Part shown: piece after piece, positions 36,353-48,937 of the stretch
How positions within the stretch are numbered: position 1 is the stretch's first letter
Layout: each line of letters begins with the position of its first letter
Assembly (NCBI GenBank): GCA_002900995.3
Contig: CM035310.1
Coordinates: 1,461,898 to 1,525,897, forward strand
Origin: Ganoderma boninense
Taxonomy: Eukaryota > Basidiomycota > Agaricomycetes > Polyporales > Polyporaceae
Length of the DNA stretch: 64,000 nt
Direction: 5' to 3'
Notes under the pieces: model-generated
What the model was told of the DNA's origin: nothing
Seen by the model: the letters and a program-made list of their open reading frames with translations, nothing else
The model's database searches: none
Made by a program: the position numbers and the translations under genes

Positions 36353-37720
36353 ATGTCTTGCTCGCAAAATACACCGAACCCACCGGCACCCTCCGACGAT
36401 GCTTCTGCACCTTGTGTAGCAGTCCTCGGGACGTGCGACACCAAGCTCCACGAGCTGCTCTACGTCCGAACCCAACTCCTCGGGCGCACCCCATGCACGC
36501 ACCCCGCCATCGACATCCCGCAATCGACCATCCTCGACGCGCCCCCTTCCGCCGACTCCACCGTTTCTCAGCGAAGTAGCAGCATCCCGCCCCCGGACCT
36601 CTCAACCCTCTCGCGCAACGACCTCATCACAACGCTCGCCGCGCGCGCCGGCACCCTCCTCGCCGCCCTCGCGTCCGCCCGCGCCATCCACGGGCTCATC
36701 TCGCTGGGCGGGTCCGGCGGGTCCGCGCTCGCAGCGGGGGTCTTCCGCGCGCTCCCGCTCGGGTTCCCGAAGCTCCTCGTGAGCACGATGGCCGCGGGTG
36801 ACGTGAGCTCGTTCGTCCAGGACGCCGACGTCGCGGTCATGTACAGCGTCACGGACATCGCAGGGCTCAACGACATCCTCCGCCCGATCCTCGAGAACGC
36901 CGCTGGGGCCGTCGCGGGCATGGCGCGCGCGTACCACGCCCGCGTGCGCCAGGCTCCAGCTCTCGAGCCTGGAGCTGGGGGAGCAGGATTGGGAATGGAG
37001 ATCGCGGCGGGGCGGGACAGGGGGAAACGGATCGCGATCACCATGTTCGGGGTGACGACCCCCGCGGTGACGCACGCGCGGACGCTCCTCGCCAAGTACG
37101 ACTGCACGCCGTACGTCTTCCACGCGGCTGGAGCGGGCGGACGCGCGTTGGAGCGCCTGACCTCGGAAGGGTTCTTCGACGGCGTCCTGGACCTCACCAC
37201 GACTGAGCTCGCGGACGAGCTCGTGGGCGGCGTCCTCACCGCTGGCCCGCATCGACTGGAGGCGGCCGCGCGGAAGGGCGTGCCACAGATCGTCTCGCTG
37301 GGCGCGCTCGATATGGTGAACTTCGGGCCAATGGAGACGGTGCCGAAGAAGTGGAAGGTGCAGGGGAGGAAGTTATATGCGCACAATCCTAGCGTGTCGC
37401 TCATGCGCACGACGCCGGAGGAGTGCGCGCAGCTCGGGAGGATCATCGCTGGGAAACTGAGGGGCGCAGGATCGTCGAAGGGGAAGACGGAAGTGTGGAT
37501 CCCGCGCGGAGGCGTGAGCGCGTTGAGCGTGGGCGGTGCCGCATTCGAGGATCGAGCAGCAGATGAAGCGCTTTTCCATGCACTTCTAGAGGGTCTTAGA
37601 GGGGACGAGACGATTCGTGTGGTGGAGAGGGACGAGGATATTAACAACTCGGATTTCGTGGCGGCAGTTGTGGACAGCCTGGTGCAGAAAATGAACCTGG
37701 AAGTGGCCAGCAACAAGTAG
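36353..37720 (+). CDS. UPF0261 / Tm-1-like ATP-binding domain protein
   Basis: A 455-residue, single-exon protein. The UPF0261 signature is visible: an N-terminal VLGTCDTK strand-turn (residues about 24-31), the glycine-rich LISLGGSGGS (about 115-124) and the second-domain segments ITMFGVTTPAV and VPQIVSLGALDMVNFGP. In plants the same domain forms the N-terminal half of tomato Tm-1, where it binds ATP and blocks tobamovirus replication. The role in fungi and bacteria is not settled. It is often paired with or fused to a TIM-barrel domain, but I see no such partner within the window. Between residues 40 and 50 the sequence runs QLLGRTPCTH, without the hydrophobic strand (VLLIDVG-like) that I would expect there. 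The ATG is placed downstream of a TATA box. Confidence 0.88.
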   Translation: MSCSQNTPNPPAPSDDASAPCVAVLGTCDTKLHELLYVRTQLLGRTPCTHPAIDIPQSTILDAPPSADSTVSQRSSSIPPPDLSTLSRNDLITTLAARAGTLLAALASARAIHGLISLGGSGGSALAAGVFRALPLGFPKLLVSTMAAGDVSSFVQDADVAVMYSVTDIAGLNDILRPILENAAGAVAGMARAYHARVRQAPALEPGAGGAGLGMEIAAGRDRGKRIAITMFGVTTPAVTHARTLLAKYDCTPYVFHAAGAGGRALERLTSEGFFDGVLDLTTTELADELVGGVLTAGPHRLEAAARKGVPQIVSLGALDMVNFGPMETVPKKWKVQGRKLYAHNPSVSLMRTTPEECAQLGRIIAGKLRGAGSSKGKTEVWIPRGGVSALSVGGAAFEDRAADEALFHALLEGLRGDETIRVVERDEDINNSDFVAAVVDSLVQKMNLEVASNK

Positions 37721-38500
37721 CGATGTCAAGTACTGCACAGCAAGGAAGCCATGTGGTCATTTGGTTCCAGTTATCGGGTTCCTTAGACCAGCCTTCCGCA
37801 CATTCGATCCTGCCGCGAGAGCGACGCTTAGCTCAGAAGCTGAAGGTTTGGAGGCACCAGTGACAGCCACGTAGTGATGACAAGGAGGGTCTCTCAGGCG
37901 AGGGTAGGATGGCTTAGCCATACACCCCTCGAAGGCACTAACACCTAGGGAGAAGCATCAGCATGGCCGAACTTAAACGTGTGGGTTAATCAAACGCACA
38001 AACCTATTATACCACATATGCATTCAACACTTCGCCGCACCGCAACAGGATAACAAACCGATGGGATAAGAGACCGCATGCGAATGCGAAGCAGGGGACA
38101 GGGAGCGTGACCAGGTACTGTGGATAAGTACAACGGGGGTTCTGTTATATATCTCGATACAAACAATCCTAATGACAACATTGCGATGCGGGCGAGAGCG
38201 CAGCACGAAGGATGCGAGTCGCCCGATTATGGGGAAAGGGGGGAGGGGTGGTCTGTAAAAGTATAGGCAGGGATGCATTTGATGGCGCTGACAGAACAAG
38301 ACGTAGTGTGTAAGGATCTTAACGGCGTAACAGGCGTGAGAGACAGACAGAGCACGATACAGCTAAGAACCCAGAGAACCTGAACAACACTTAGGTGGTG
38401 CATTGGGAGTCCTCGGCTAACGGGGATAGTCCGTGAGTGAGGGCGCAGGGAGAGGGATGGCGGAGCGGAGAGGTGGATGGTGAGGCCGTCGGCCGGACGA
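37721..38500. other. Convergent 3' intergenic region
   Basis: 780 bp between the stops of the UPF0261 gene (plus) and the E2 gene (minus). It contains only short frames and no recognisable element, and probably holds both 3' UTRs. Confidence 0.55.
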
Positions 38501-39519
38501 TCAGTCCCAGGCCTCCTCAGCGCTTCTCCTCACAAGTCGGCGGACCTTCTTCTTGTATCCTGTAGAAGGCGTTGTAACGTTTAGGAAAGAAAATGAATAT
38601 AAGGTCGTCTGACGCACCGTCGAAGTCCGTCCGTACTTCCTTGGCCGCATCCACGTTGGCGGGACTATCCAAGTTGGGGGTGTCGGAGGAAAGGAGGGAG
38701 ATGACACTGAGAAGCTATACAAGGCGGGGCAATAAATATGGCAAGTCCGTTGAAAGCGGGCTCCGCGGATTCAAAAGACTCACGATTGACTCGACGGTGT
38801 GTACCGGAAGCCAGCGTTCCCCAGAATCCTCGTAGCCGTACTGATCTTCGCCTGGCGGGTGCTGAACACGTTCCAGGTGGTGAGCCTCGAAGCTCGTGAT
38901 CAAAAGAAGTCAGGCACGAGAATTTCTCACCAGGATGGAGATGCAGACGGCACCATCGGGGTAGACTAGAAGAGACGATGAGGAAAGCGGCCCCGTCGCT
39001 GGCACGGAAGGATTAGGGCTCACTGTTAGGATGCCACATGGGAGTAATGAACTTCATTTTCGGAGGGTTCAGGGGGAAGTCCTCCGGAAAGCTCAAGCGG
39101 GCCTTGAAAAAGCCGCCCTCGCTGCATTCAGGAGTCAGACGGAGGGGTCGTTTTCGATCAATGTGAACTTACTATATGGTGTCGGGAGGGCTGGATCACA
39201 ACAACATCGTTAGGATCTGCAGCGACGAGACGAGTGGCCAGGAGGGACGTACCCAATGATCATCACCTCCCACTCGTAGAAGTTGTTATCATCGACGAGG
39301 CCTGATCACATGCGGAGTGTAGTGTCAGACAAGAAGGTCCCGAGAATATCCGCCACGCAGGTGCGTCAGCGATGTGAGACAGCACACGAGATACCGGGTA
39401 TCCGTACCTGCGGAAAAGCCCTCGACGGGATGCTTGGTGAGTTCCGCGAGCTGACGCCGCAGCAGAAGGGTGTTTGAGGCAACGGCACCGTTGCCGGGTG
39501 CGCCGAACCTGGTGGACAT
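38501..39519 (-). CDS. ubc7: E2 ubiquitin-conjugating enzyme, UBE2G1/Ubc7 type
   Basis: Ubiquitin carrier of the Ubc7/UBE2G class, which builds Lys48 chains and in many eukaryotes works in ER-associated degradation. Eight exons: 39519-39408, 39301-39253, 39190-39173, 39121-39024, 38965-38931, 38861-38784, 38714-38618 and 38559-38501, 546 nt, 181 residues, every phase matching. The HPN motif is at residues 90-92 and the catalytic cysteine at 100 (DGAVCISIL). It is followed by the extra acidic loop of this class (HPPGEDQYGYEDSGERW). SPANVDAAKE and a basic C terminus (GYKKKVRRLVRR) also fit. The N-terminal LLLRRQLAEL resembles UBE2G1 more than UBE2G2. Exon 3 is only 18 nt. The protein has no membrane anchor, so a Cue1-like partner would be needed at the ER. 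Confidence 0.95.
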
Positions 39520-39667
39520 GGTGCTGCTCGACAACGAAGATGAGATAGGGAGGGAGGGAGGCAGTTGCGGAGGAGCAGATGGAGCGAGGACAAGAGTGGG
39601 CACGGCTCTTCGGGGATCGATGCACGCGCGGGCTTGAGGCAGGCGCCCATCTCACCGGGCTGAGTGC

Positions 39668-39675
39668 TTATATAA
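39668..39675 (-). promoter_or_regulatory. TATA box of the E2 gene
   Basis: TTATATAA stands about 150 bases upstream of the E2 start codon, read on the minus strand. The spacing leaves a leader of roughly 100 bases. Confidence 0.45.
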
Positions 39676-40037
39676 CCCCCGTTGCATTTCTTTGACAGCG
39701 GTGATACCTTTTTTACAACCCCCTTCAGGCTTTCTTGCGAGTTGTGGTACCCTCGTCCGCTAAACAGCTTTCAGCACAACGGCGCTGCAAGGCGCACAAG
39801 GCAATACAATAAATAAACCTCCTACTACAAGGGAACGCGTCGGGCGTGCAACGGAACAGCGTAAAGGTAAGATGCGTCGCTGCAAGCTTCGTTGCCAGGC
39901 GGAGTTATCTATGAGGAATCAACGCAGGGAAATACAATGCCGACATCTACATGCGGTCAGGTAGCCGAAGAATAAAGTACGATTACGGTTGATTATAGGG
40001 AATGTTGTGTAAGGTGTCGCGAAACACAGAAAGAGCT

Positions 40038-41996
40038 CTATGGCCGCTTGCGGAGCTTTCTGATCTCATAACCCATCTCTAGGGCACGTCTTCCTTCCAC
40101 CCACTGCATCGCATCTGATACGAACAAAGTAAGCTCAAACAGATGAAGTTGGGTCCCTTGAACAAGGGCACATACCGCCGTAGGTCTTAGGCACGACAAT
40201 CCTCTTCAGCGGAGGACCAGACTCGCGGCACCAGGTGAATCTGAAATCATTCGTCCGCTGCTCGGTACCTGTTTCCAGGTTCACGACATCTGCGTGCACC
40301 CAAACGTGCTAAAGGCCCGCCCGATGCATGAGAACCGATCCGGTATTGGGATTTAAACAACAACTTACCACGAGGGCGGGGTAGTCGTCCGACGATGACG
40401 AGTGTACAACGTTGGACGTGAGCCGAAGGAGGGATCCAATAGGAACAGGACGTGCGAATGAGATGCCGTCAAGAGAGAGGAAAGTTACATGTCCTCGCGT
40501 AAACAGGCACGAGTTTGCAAACCCAAGCTCATACGCAAGACGCATCAAATAGCCTACAAACAAATCGCCTCAGCGCCGAGTGGTGTTGTGACCTACATGA
40601 AAACGTACCACCAAAGATCTTCTGGTGCACACTAAACGAATGAAAAAGGGATTGGTCATTTGTAACGAAAGGAGTCGAGGACGATGCTTCAAGGCACTTA
40701 CTTTCGCTCTTGAGGGAACATAACCATCGTCTTCTCGAGGCGGGTGTCTCCCAGCCAAACTCTCTCTACATTGTCGGCCGAACTTGCACTCATGTCCTCC
40801 TGCCCGTGTGCCAGGTATAGGGAATGCAAATCCTCAGCTTCCGTAGAAGTAGGGGGCACTCTGTCCAACGAGCGGTTTGCAACAGTCTGACGCCGTTGTC
40901 TGTGGACTTCAGTGCCAGCAACTAGTGAGTGGACGGCCCGAGAACAGCTTCTGCAACTAACCTTCACCGATAGCATACAAAGCATGATCCTCCGTCGTTT
41001 CCAACACAAGAGGATTGACCTGGGTGGACCGATGCGTGTGTGCGTCCCTACACACCATGCAAAACCGCCCTGGCAGAGAGAACGAATGACGTCAGACGTG
41101 AATAGCCATTAAAAGACAGGTATTTACCGAGCATGATCGTCTCTTCCCCGCCATCCTCGTCCAAGGCTTGCATCCGCACCGCAACCTCCATCGAGCTCTT
41201 TCCAGTATGGATCACCTGCCCACTGAGCCGCATGTTGCGAACAGGGTACAGAGATGCCAGCATGTCAAGCCTATCGTATGCGTCAGGTTCAAAGGTTCCA
41301 TTGTCACCACCACGACCAAAAATAACACACCTTTCCACTGATGCGGTGACGATGTAAAACCCGGCATCGGGCGGCAACGCTGCAACGTCCGGACCCAGGA
41401 CGTGCTTGTAAGCGATGCTCCCAGCCAGGGAGTCGAGATGCTCCATGAGGAGGCCAGTCCGAATGCCACCAGAAGCGTTGGTGTAGCCCTCGAGCATCTC
41501 TGGGGACGACGCAAATGGGAGCACGATTTCGCAATAGGAGTCGTGCATCCTCCGCGGCTCTAGTGCCCGCGTGGCAGCGCCTGTGGAACCAAGGGCTTGT
41601 TCCGGTTGTCCGGAAATGGCCAGCTTGCTGAGTGCGTCGGTCCAGAGGCCTTTGGAGCGCACAGGCAAGACGCTATCGACGACGGCATTAGACGCGAACA
41701 CAGCCTGCATAGACCGACACAAAAAACCAACGATTGGTGTGCCGGGTCAGAGCGTTCCCCTGTATCATACACATTAGCTCTACGACTTGGAAACATGGGA
41801 TGTGAGGCTCACGGAAAGTCTTCATTAGTTTGTCGATAACTGCGATGTTCTGCGTCTCCTCCGCCGCACCGAGTTCCGTCGAACGGTGCAAGGTCGCCAA
41901 CGAGTTCTTGGTCACCATACTGGGTCTGAAACTCCGCGATAAGGTGGGCATCTTCGCTCTCTGGGACCCAAGGCATCTTCTGGCTGCAGGATACAT
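40038..41996 (-). CDS. ACOT9-like mitochondrial acyl-CoA thioesterase
   Basis: A double-hotdog acyl-CoA thioesterase that hydrolyses acyl-CoA to free acid and CoA. Well-supported exons: 41704-41128, 41069-40962, 40921-40702, 40631-40609, 40553-40369, 40308-40176 and 40114-40038 (1323 nt, 441 codons). The first hotdog holds SGGIRTGLLMEHLDSLAGSI and IHTGKSSMEVAVRM. The second holds HQKIFGGYLMRLAYELGFAN and GHVTFLSLDGISFARPV. The upstream exon from 41996 encodes an Arg/Ser/Lys-rich, acid-free start (MYPAARRCLGSQRAK) that looks like a mitochondrial presequence. Its junction to the next exon is unsettled. The best donor (GTGAGC near 41812) is out of phase by one, while an in-phase donor (GTCGTA at 41786) is weak. 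A one-base error there would explain it. Confidence 0.88.
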
Positions 41997-42534
41997 GGTC
42001 GTGGTTGTGTGGAGAGACTGGGAGGTCCCGTCGCCCAAACCTATGTCGCGGAACAGACCGGCCCGAGGAACAGACGCCCAACGTGTTGGTGGCTGAGTTT
42101 GGTCACAAGTTCGGTGCCGGCGGCCACCACGCCGAAACAAAACCCTGGGGCTCTGGACAGTGACTGCAGGAGACCATATTGCACTGGAGGTTTGAGAACG
42201 TTTGCAACTTCATATGCTATCATCAATATCCAATTTCTGAGACTTTCGGTGGAAATAGATGCTCGTTCCTTTTCCAATTCTAGTGGAGGAAGCTCAACTG
42301 ACCTGGGATAATGCCGTCGGTAAGCCGACCTAAGTACTTGCCATATACTGTGACGTGAGCATAGGAAATCAAGCTGACCCACTTGCTTATCCTAGGAAGA
42401 CCCTGGGCAGCCGTAGGGTGCCGACTACTGCTGCGCTTTCCGTGGGAAGTGCTCCTGAACATACAACTCGTAGCCCTCCCTAACCCCCTCTCGAGTCTAC
42501 GCCTCCCCTCCTTCCGCCCTAGCTCCGGGACGCC
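41997..42534. promoter_or_regulatory. Divergent promoter, thioesterase / F-box-LRR
   Basis: 538 bp between divergent starts. A frame on the minus strand across 42041-42382 has no recognisable domain. The thioesterase start could lie a little further upstream than chosen. No TATA box is obvious. Confidence 0.4.
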
Positions 42535-44247
42535 ATGGTCAACGTCTCCCTCAATGCACTTGCCAATATGGACATCATATACCTCCTTTGCCACTCTCTC
42601 ACACCCGACATCGATGGTCGCAGTTTATGGGAATCCGAACCTCGGAACAGAGCCAGGACGTTGGCCAGGTTGGCTCGTGTACGCAAGACTTTCACCACTC
42701 CCGCTTTGCGCACCCTGTGGCGGAGACTCCGGGATATGCGCCCAATACTGCACCTCTTCTCGGGGTTTGAGATAGAAGCAGCGGACGATGACGGTCCGGA
42801 TGAATCAAGCGTAAGTGCCAAGCTGGCTTGGCATCGACTCCGAGGCTCAACCTTGCCCAGACTCACACGGGCATTATCCTACCACACGAATGGGCAAGGT
42901 TCTGCATGTATGCAGAATATGTACAAGTCATCGAGTCCATCTGCCCGCCGATTGGAGTGGCTCGGGACTGCATCCCTCCTACGACCTGGACCGAGTTGGG
43001 AAAGTGGTCAGGCGGTAATCCTCTCTTTCCTCGCCTTAGAGAACTAGGTTGGGTGCTGTCTTCCCCGGAGTGCACCGGCATCTTTCATGTCCTGGCACCC
43101 ACCATCACCCAGCTCCAGATCGCATGCTTCGGGATGGACAACCACAACGCCCCAGCCGGAATGGCAGTCGATGTTCCAATCCATGCTTCCAGCTGTCTTC
43201 TCGGTTTCATCGAACATCACGAGGTTAACCACGAATGCCGGGCAGATCGACACATTCTGTCCCCAACTGTCAAACCTTCGTTCTCTCCGCTTCTTCCAAG
43301 CCTCCCGGGTTAACCTCCGCATCCTCCGTGTTCTAGCTGCTCTCGACGACCTCGAGGAGCTCCACGTCCGCATCTTCGACACCACCGACCTACCGTCCGT
43401 CTCATTCACCGGATTCCCAAAATTGCGGGTGCTGGCGATGTCCGAGCACCCATCCAGCAACCTCATCTACGACGCCTTCCGCTCCCCCCGTCTCCACGAC
43501 CTGACCATCTCCCACTACCGGCCCCAGCACCTCCACAACTTCACCGCGAGCTGCGACGTCTGGGCGCGCCGCTTCCCCTCCCTCCGGCACCTCTCCTTCT
43601 ACATCTCCCTCGCCGACTCGCCGACGCCCCTCCCGCTCCGCGAGGCAGTCGCGCCCCTCCTCGCGCTCCCGCACCTGCAGTCCGTGAGCTTCAGCACGTG
43701 GTACACGATGTTCACCATCGACGACGCCGACATCGCCGCGTTCGCCGACGCGTGGCCTCGCATGCGCCACCTCAAGCTCGCCTTCGCCGTCGGGGGCAGC
43801 GGTGCCAAGGACACGGACCCCAGCGCGTGCCCCACGCCCTCCTCCATCCTCGCGCTCGTGACCAAGTGCCCGGACCTCAAGACCGTCCACATCCGCCGCC
43901 TCGAGGTCGCACGCGACAGCCTGCCCGACCTGGGCGACTGCGAGGCAGGGTGGGGCCATGGGCTCGAGAGCTTCAGCGTCCAGAACGTCGAGATGGACGC
44001 GGAGCTGGTGCCCGAATTCGCGCGGTGGGTCGATCGCGTGTTTCCGTACCTTGTGCCCGAGGTCATGAATCCGACCGCGAGCTGGCAAGCCGTGCTGGAC
44101 GCCGTAAAGACCCGCCAAGCCGGGAGGCGTCAGCAGAAATCACAGTTGGTGGCGAACGGTGGGGAAGCTCTGCAGTCAAATTTTATCGCGACACAGGGGG
44201 ACAAGGATCGTCGTGGACAGTCTCACGCAATAGCGAACGTCGAATAA
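42535..44247 (+). CDS. F-box / LRR-like protein with one frame break
   Basis: The start (LANMDIIYLLCHSL, then ARLARVRKTFTTPALRTLWRRL) fits the degenerate F-box found in large agaricomycete F-box/LRR families. A GTAAGT donor ends exon 1 near 42810 and a CCCAG acceptor near 42862 opens exon 2, whose LFPRLRELGWVLSS and HVLAPTITQLQI are LRR-like strands. After that the coding signal moves by +1: from about 43160 the other frame carries SMLPAVFSVSSNITRLTTNAG, ILRVLAALDDLEELHVR and many LRR-like repeats to the stop. No intron of usable length bridges the shift. Removing one A from the AA at 43160-43161 would restore one frame. It may be an assembly error or a young pseudogene. It would act as an SCF receptor, with an unknown target. 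Confidence 0.75.
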
Positions 44248-44651
44248 CAATACAAATTATACTATCATTGCTGTCGAACCAAGTGCGGTTCAGACGAAGG
44301 GACCGGCATCGGCGACTGAACGTGATCGACACCATGGACCAGCGCAATGATCCTTGACAGTATGCGCAAGGTTCCACCAGGATTCTACACCATTCTAAAC
44401 ACGAAGTCGAACGCGAAAGTCCACAATAATGCGAATCAGCAGCGTCGAGGCCACAACTTCTCATTCCTTCTGGTTCCGCAACGCCTCTCCACCGAACACC
44501 TGGTCGCACACAATACAGCAATACGTCATGAAGCCCAAGTCTATTGCGGAAGGTATGCTATGACAAGGCCCGTAGAATAATAATTATTTTGCTCCAGAGT
44601 AATAAAAAAGACAAATCAATGCGATGCGTACGTATGCGTCATGCGTCTCGT
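44248..44651. other. Convergent 3' intergenic region
   Basis: 404 bp between the F-box/LRR stop and the kar2 stop. It contains AT-richer sequence near 44.58-44.62 kb that may carry polyadenylation signals (AATAATAAT and AATAAAAA-like). No gene is visible. Confidence 0.5.
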
Positions 44652-46949
<2,298 letters not shown>

Positions 46950-47028
46950 GATGAGAGAGAAGAGAGAAAGAGAGGTTTGCTTCGCCCTCAGTCCGGAACG
47001 CGTATTTATTCGGGCACGGGACAACTCG

Positions 47029-47036
47029 CCACGTCA
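47029..47036 (-). promoter_or_regulatory. UPRE-like TGACGTGG site, proximal
   Basis: Read toward kar2 this is TGACGTGG, the core bound by bZIP unfolded-protein-response factors (XBP1/Hac1 class). It lies 80 bases before the start codon. The match to the animal-type UPRE is exact. Use in this fungus is inferred. Confidence 0.5.
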
Positions 47037-47087
47037 ACACCGACTCCTTCGTCCAGACCCCGGAGACCCCAGATGGCCCTTGGCGAC

Positions 47088-47096
47088 TGACGTGGC
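47088..47096 (+). promoter_or_regulatory. UPRE-like TGACGTGGC site, distal
   Basis: A second exact UPRE core on the opposite strand, about 140 bases upstream of the kar2 start. Five bases later comes CGTGGCCAAT (47102-47111), which on the minus strand reads ATTGG directly joined to CCACG. This resembles the ER stress element ERSE-II (ATTGGNCCACG) without its one-base spacer. Confidence 0.5.
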
Positions 47097-47846
47097 TCAG
47101 ACGTGGCCAATCAACGTCCCATCACACCGCTTCACAGCCACATGTCCCGCCGGCTCTTCTTCGTTAGGCAGCCCGGAGCAAGCCCGGGCGCTGCAAAGAC
47201 CGCGGAATTTCGACAATGATCAAGAGCGATGCACGGGGTCCGTACGTCACTGCATGCGAGGCTCTGCCACGTCGCAGAGATGCACCATCACACTATCACG
47301 CCTCAGGTGTTCGCAGCCTCTGCACCACACGGAGTATCGTCGAACGAGGCTCAGGTCCGTGAAAGAATCTCCGGAGAACCTCGAACAGCATGATGGATTC
47401 GCCGAAGGACACGTTGGCAATCACCAATCACTTGCACCGGTGACGGATGCACGGACGCCCGAGATGTTACGAGTGCCGGAGACACCAAGCAGAAACATAG
47501 GCCCTCTCATTGTGCATCAGGAACGCTAACCATGACATAGCATATGGATAAATGGAAGACACAGCTTCATAAGCTGAAGAAGATCCATTAACGGCGGCAT
47601 ATCTAACACAGAAAGAAAACGATGCATCGGTATCTGGACTATGACAGTACAGTATGGGTGGAAGACCAATTGTACACGCAAAATAACCTGATGGGACAAA
47701 CCGAGGAAGTACTAGCGGTACACGAGTGATACACGTTGAGCGGGGAGCGAGGAGACGAATAAATATGTTGTACAACAGCGAGAGCGCGATCCATTATTAG
47801 GAAGCAGCGGACCAGGAGAGCGAGGGGATCAAAGTCTAACGTCTAA

Positions 47847-48675
47847 TCACCGCGAAGAGACATCATCATCGCTGTCATAAGGGAGCGCGGGCATCGCGAT
47901 CATTCGTGCGGGCGACATAAAACGGGGGGCCAGTGGCTTCGCGATCAACTTCGAGTCGTCGTCCTCATCGCTCTCCGGTGGGGGGACGACTAGGACCAGC
48001 CTGAAGGCGTCCTTGCCGTTCAGATAGAAACGGAAGAGACGCTTCTCGCGAATAAAGCCAAGTGACTCGTACAGCGATAACGCCGCAGAGTTATCGTACT
48101 CCGTCTCGAGTACTACCTAAGGGCACAAAGGGGTCAGCGGGCAAATCGATGGACGAACATAGTCCAAGCATGCACTACCTCCTCAACTCCATTAGTCTTC
48201 ATGACGTCGATAGTTCGTCGGACAAGGGTGCTCGCTACATCCACAGAGTCAGACGGCATCATGCAGTGGCGATAACGAACCACTCACCTATCCCCCTCTT
48301 CCTCCAGTTCTTATGCACACTCAACATGGCGATATAGCCCCTGTTCGTGACATCTCGATGCATGCTCTGCTTGCAGACGACGACACCCACTGGGTCAGAA
48401 GACTGACTCGGGTAAGCCTAGATGACGTGAGTCGTCAGTGACACGTCTTCTCGCGACACAGTTAGCGACGCACGAGGAACGCCAGATGTGGCCTACGCGT
48501 GCGTAAGTTGGTCAATATTCGCAAACGCTCAGAGACACGGGCGGGCGCACCATTGCTGAAGGAAATAACGATACGTGTAGATAACATACGGCTCACTCAG
48601 TTCATGCTGAACGAGTGCCATTATATGAGGTAATTCAGACTCGCCACTATACTGCCGATAGATTATAGGGTCCAT
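47847..48675 (-). CDS. naa30: NatC N-terminal acetyltransferase catalytic subunit
   Basis: NAA30/Mak3 acetylates nascent proteins starting Met-Leu, Met-Ile, Met-Phe and similar, on the ribosome with NAA35 and NAA38. Exons: 48675-48551, 48492-48474, 48417-48288, 48234-48179 and 48116-47847, 600 nt, 199 residues, in phase. The GNAT fold is clear: [12 protein letters not shown], then [19 protein letters not shown], with the acetyl-CoA loop R-x-x-G-x-A at residues 87-92, and [19 protein letters not shown] followed by [16 protein letters not shown]-terminal extension of about 50 residues is acidic and disordered (ESDEDDDS). Exon 2 is 19 nt. It is divergent from nup192, 262 bp away. Confidence 0.94.
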
Positions 48676-48937
48676 AAGAGCGAAGGATGCTGTGGGAGTG
48701 TAATTACGATGCAGTAGGGGTGATGGGCGGGGAGAGGGAAGGCGATAGGCAGGCGGGTATGGGAGACGGGAAGGAGGCACGCACGAGGCTGGCCTCCAGT
48801 GGCATGGTTCACGCGACGCGCGACATCGCACGCGTCTCCGCCGTTGGCGCCGGCAGCGCGCACCGAGCTTTGACCGCGATCCTCCTCAACCTTGTTTTTG
48901 TTCCTGGCCCTGTCGCTTTCTTCTACACCCTCTCCTG
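48676..48937. promoter_or_regulatory. Compact divergent promoter, naa30 / nup192
   Basis: Only 262 bp separate the two start codons, so both housekeeping genes must share promoter sequence. I noticed no TATA box. A CT-rich leader precedes the nup192 ATG. Confidence 0.55.

Larger units (their letters stand above)
46950..47846. other. kar2 upstream region
   Basis: About 900 bp from the kar2 start to the NAA30 stop, both on the minus strand. It contains a TATA-like AATAAATA (about 47003-47010, minus strand) and several ACGTGG-type sites described separately. The distal half is probably NAA30 3' UTR. No gene is seen. Confidence 0.5.

Noticed and set aside
36568..37716. Minus-strand open frame of 382 codons opposite the UPF0261 gene
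   Set aside because: It is a complete antisense shadow of a recognised coding sequence.
43235..43345. A 79-nt intron (GTCGAT...GGGCAG) that would restore phase in the F-box/LRR gene
   Set aside because: It fits arithmetically but would remove sequence that is itself clearly LRR-like coding (SNITRLTTNAG), so an extra base is more likely.
43402..44118. Minus-strand open frame of 238 codons opposite the F-box/LRR gene
   Set aside because: It is a GC-bias shadow of the real plus-strand LRR coding sequence and has no family features.
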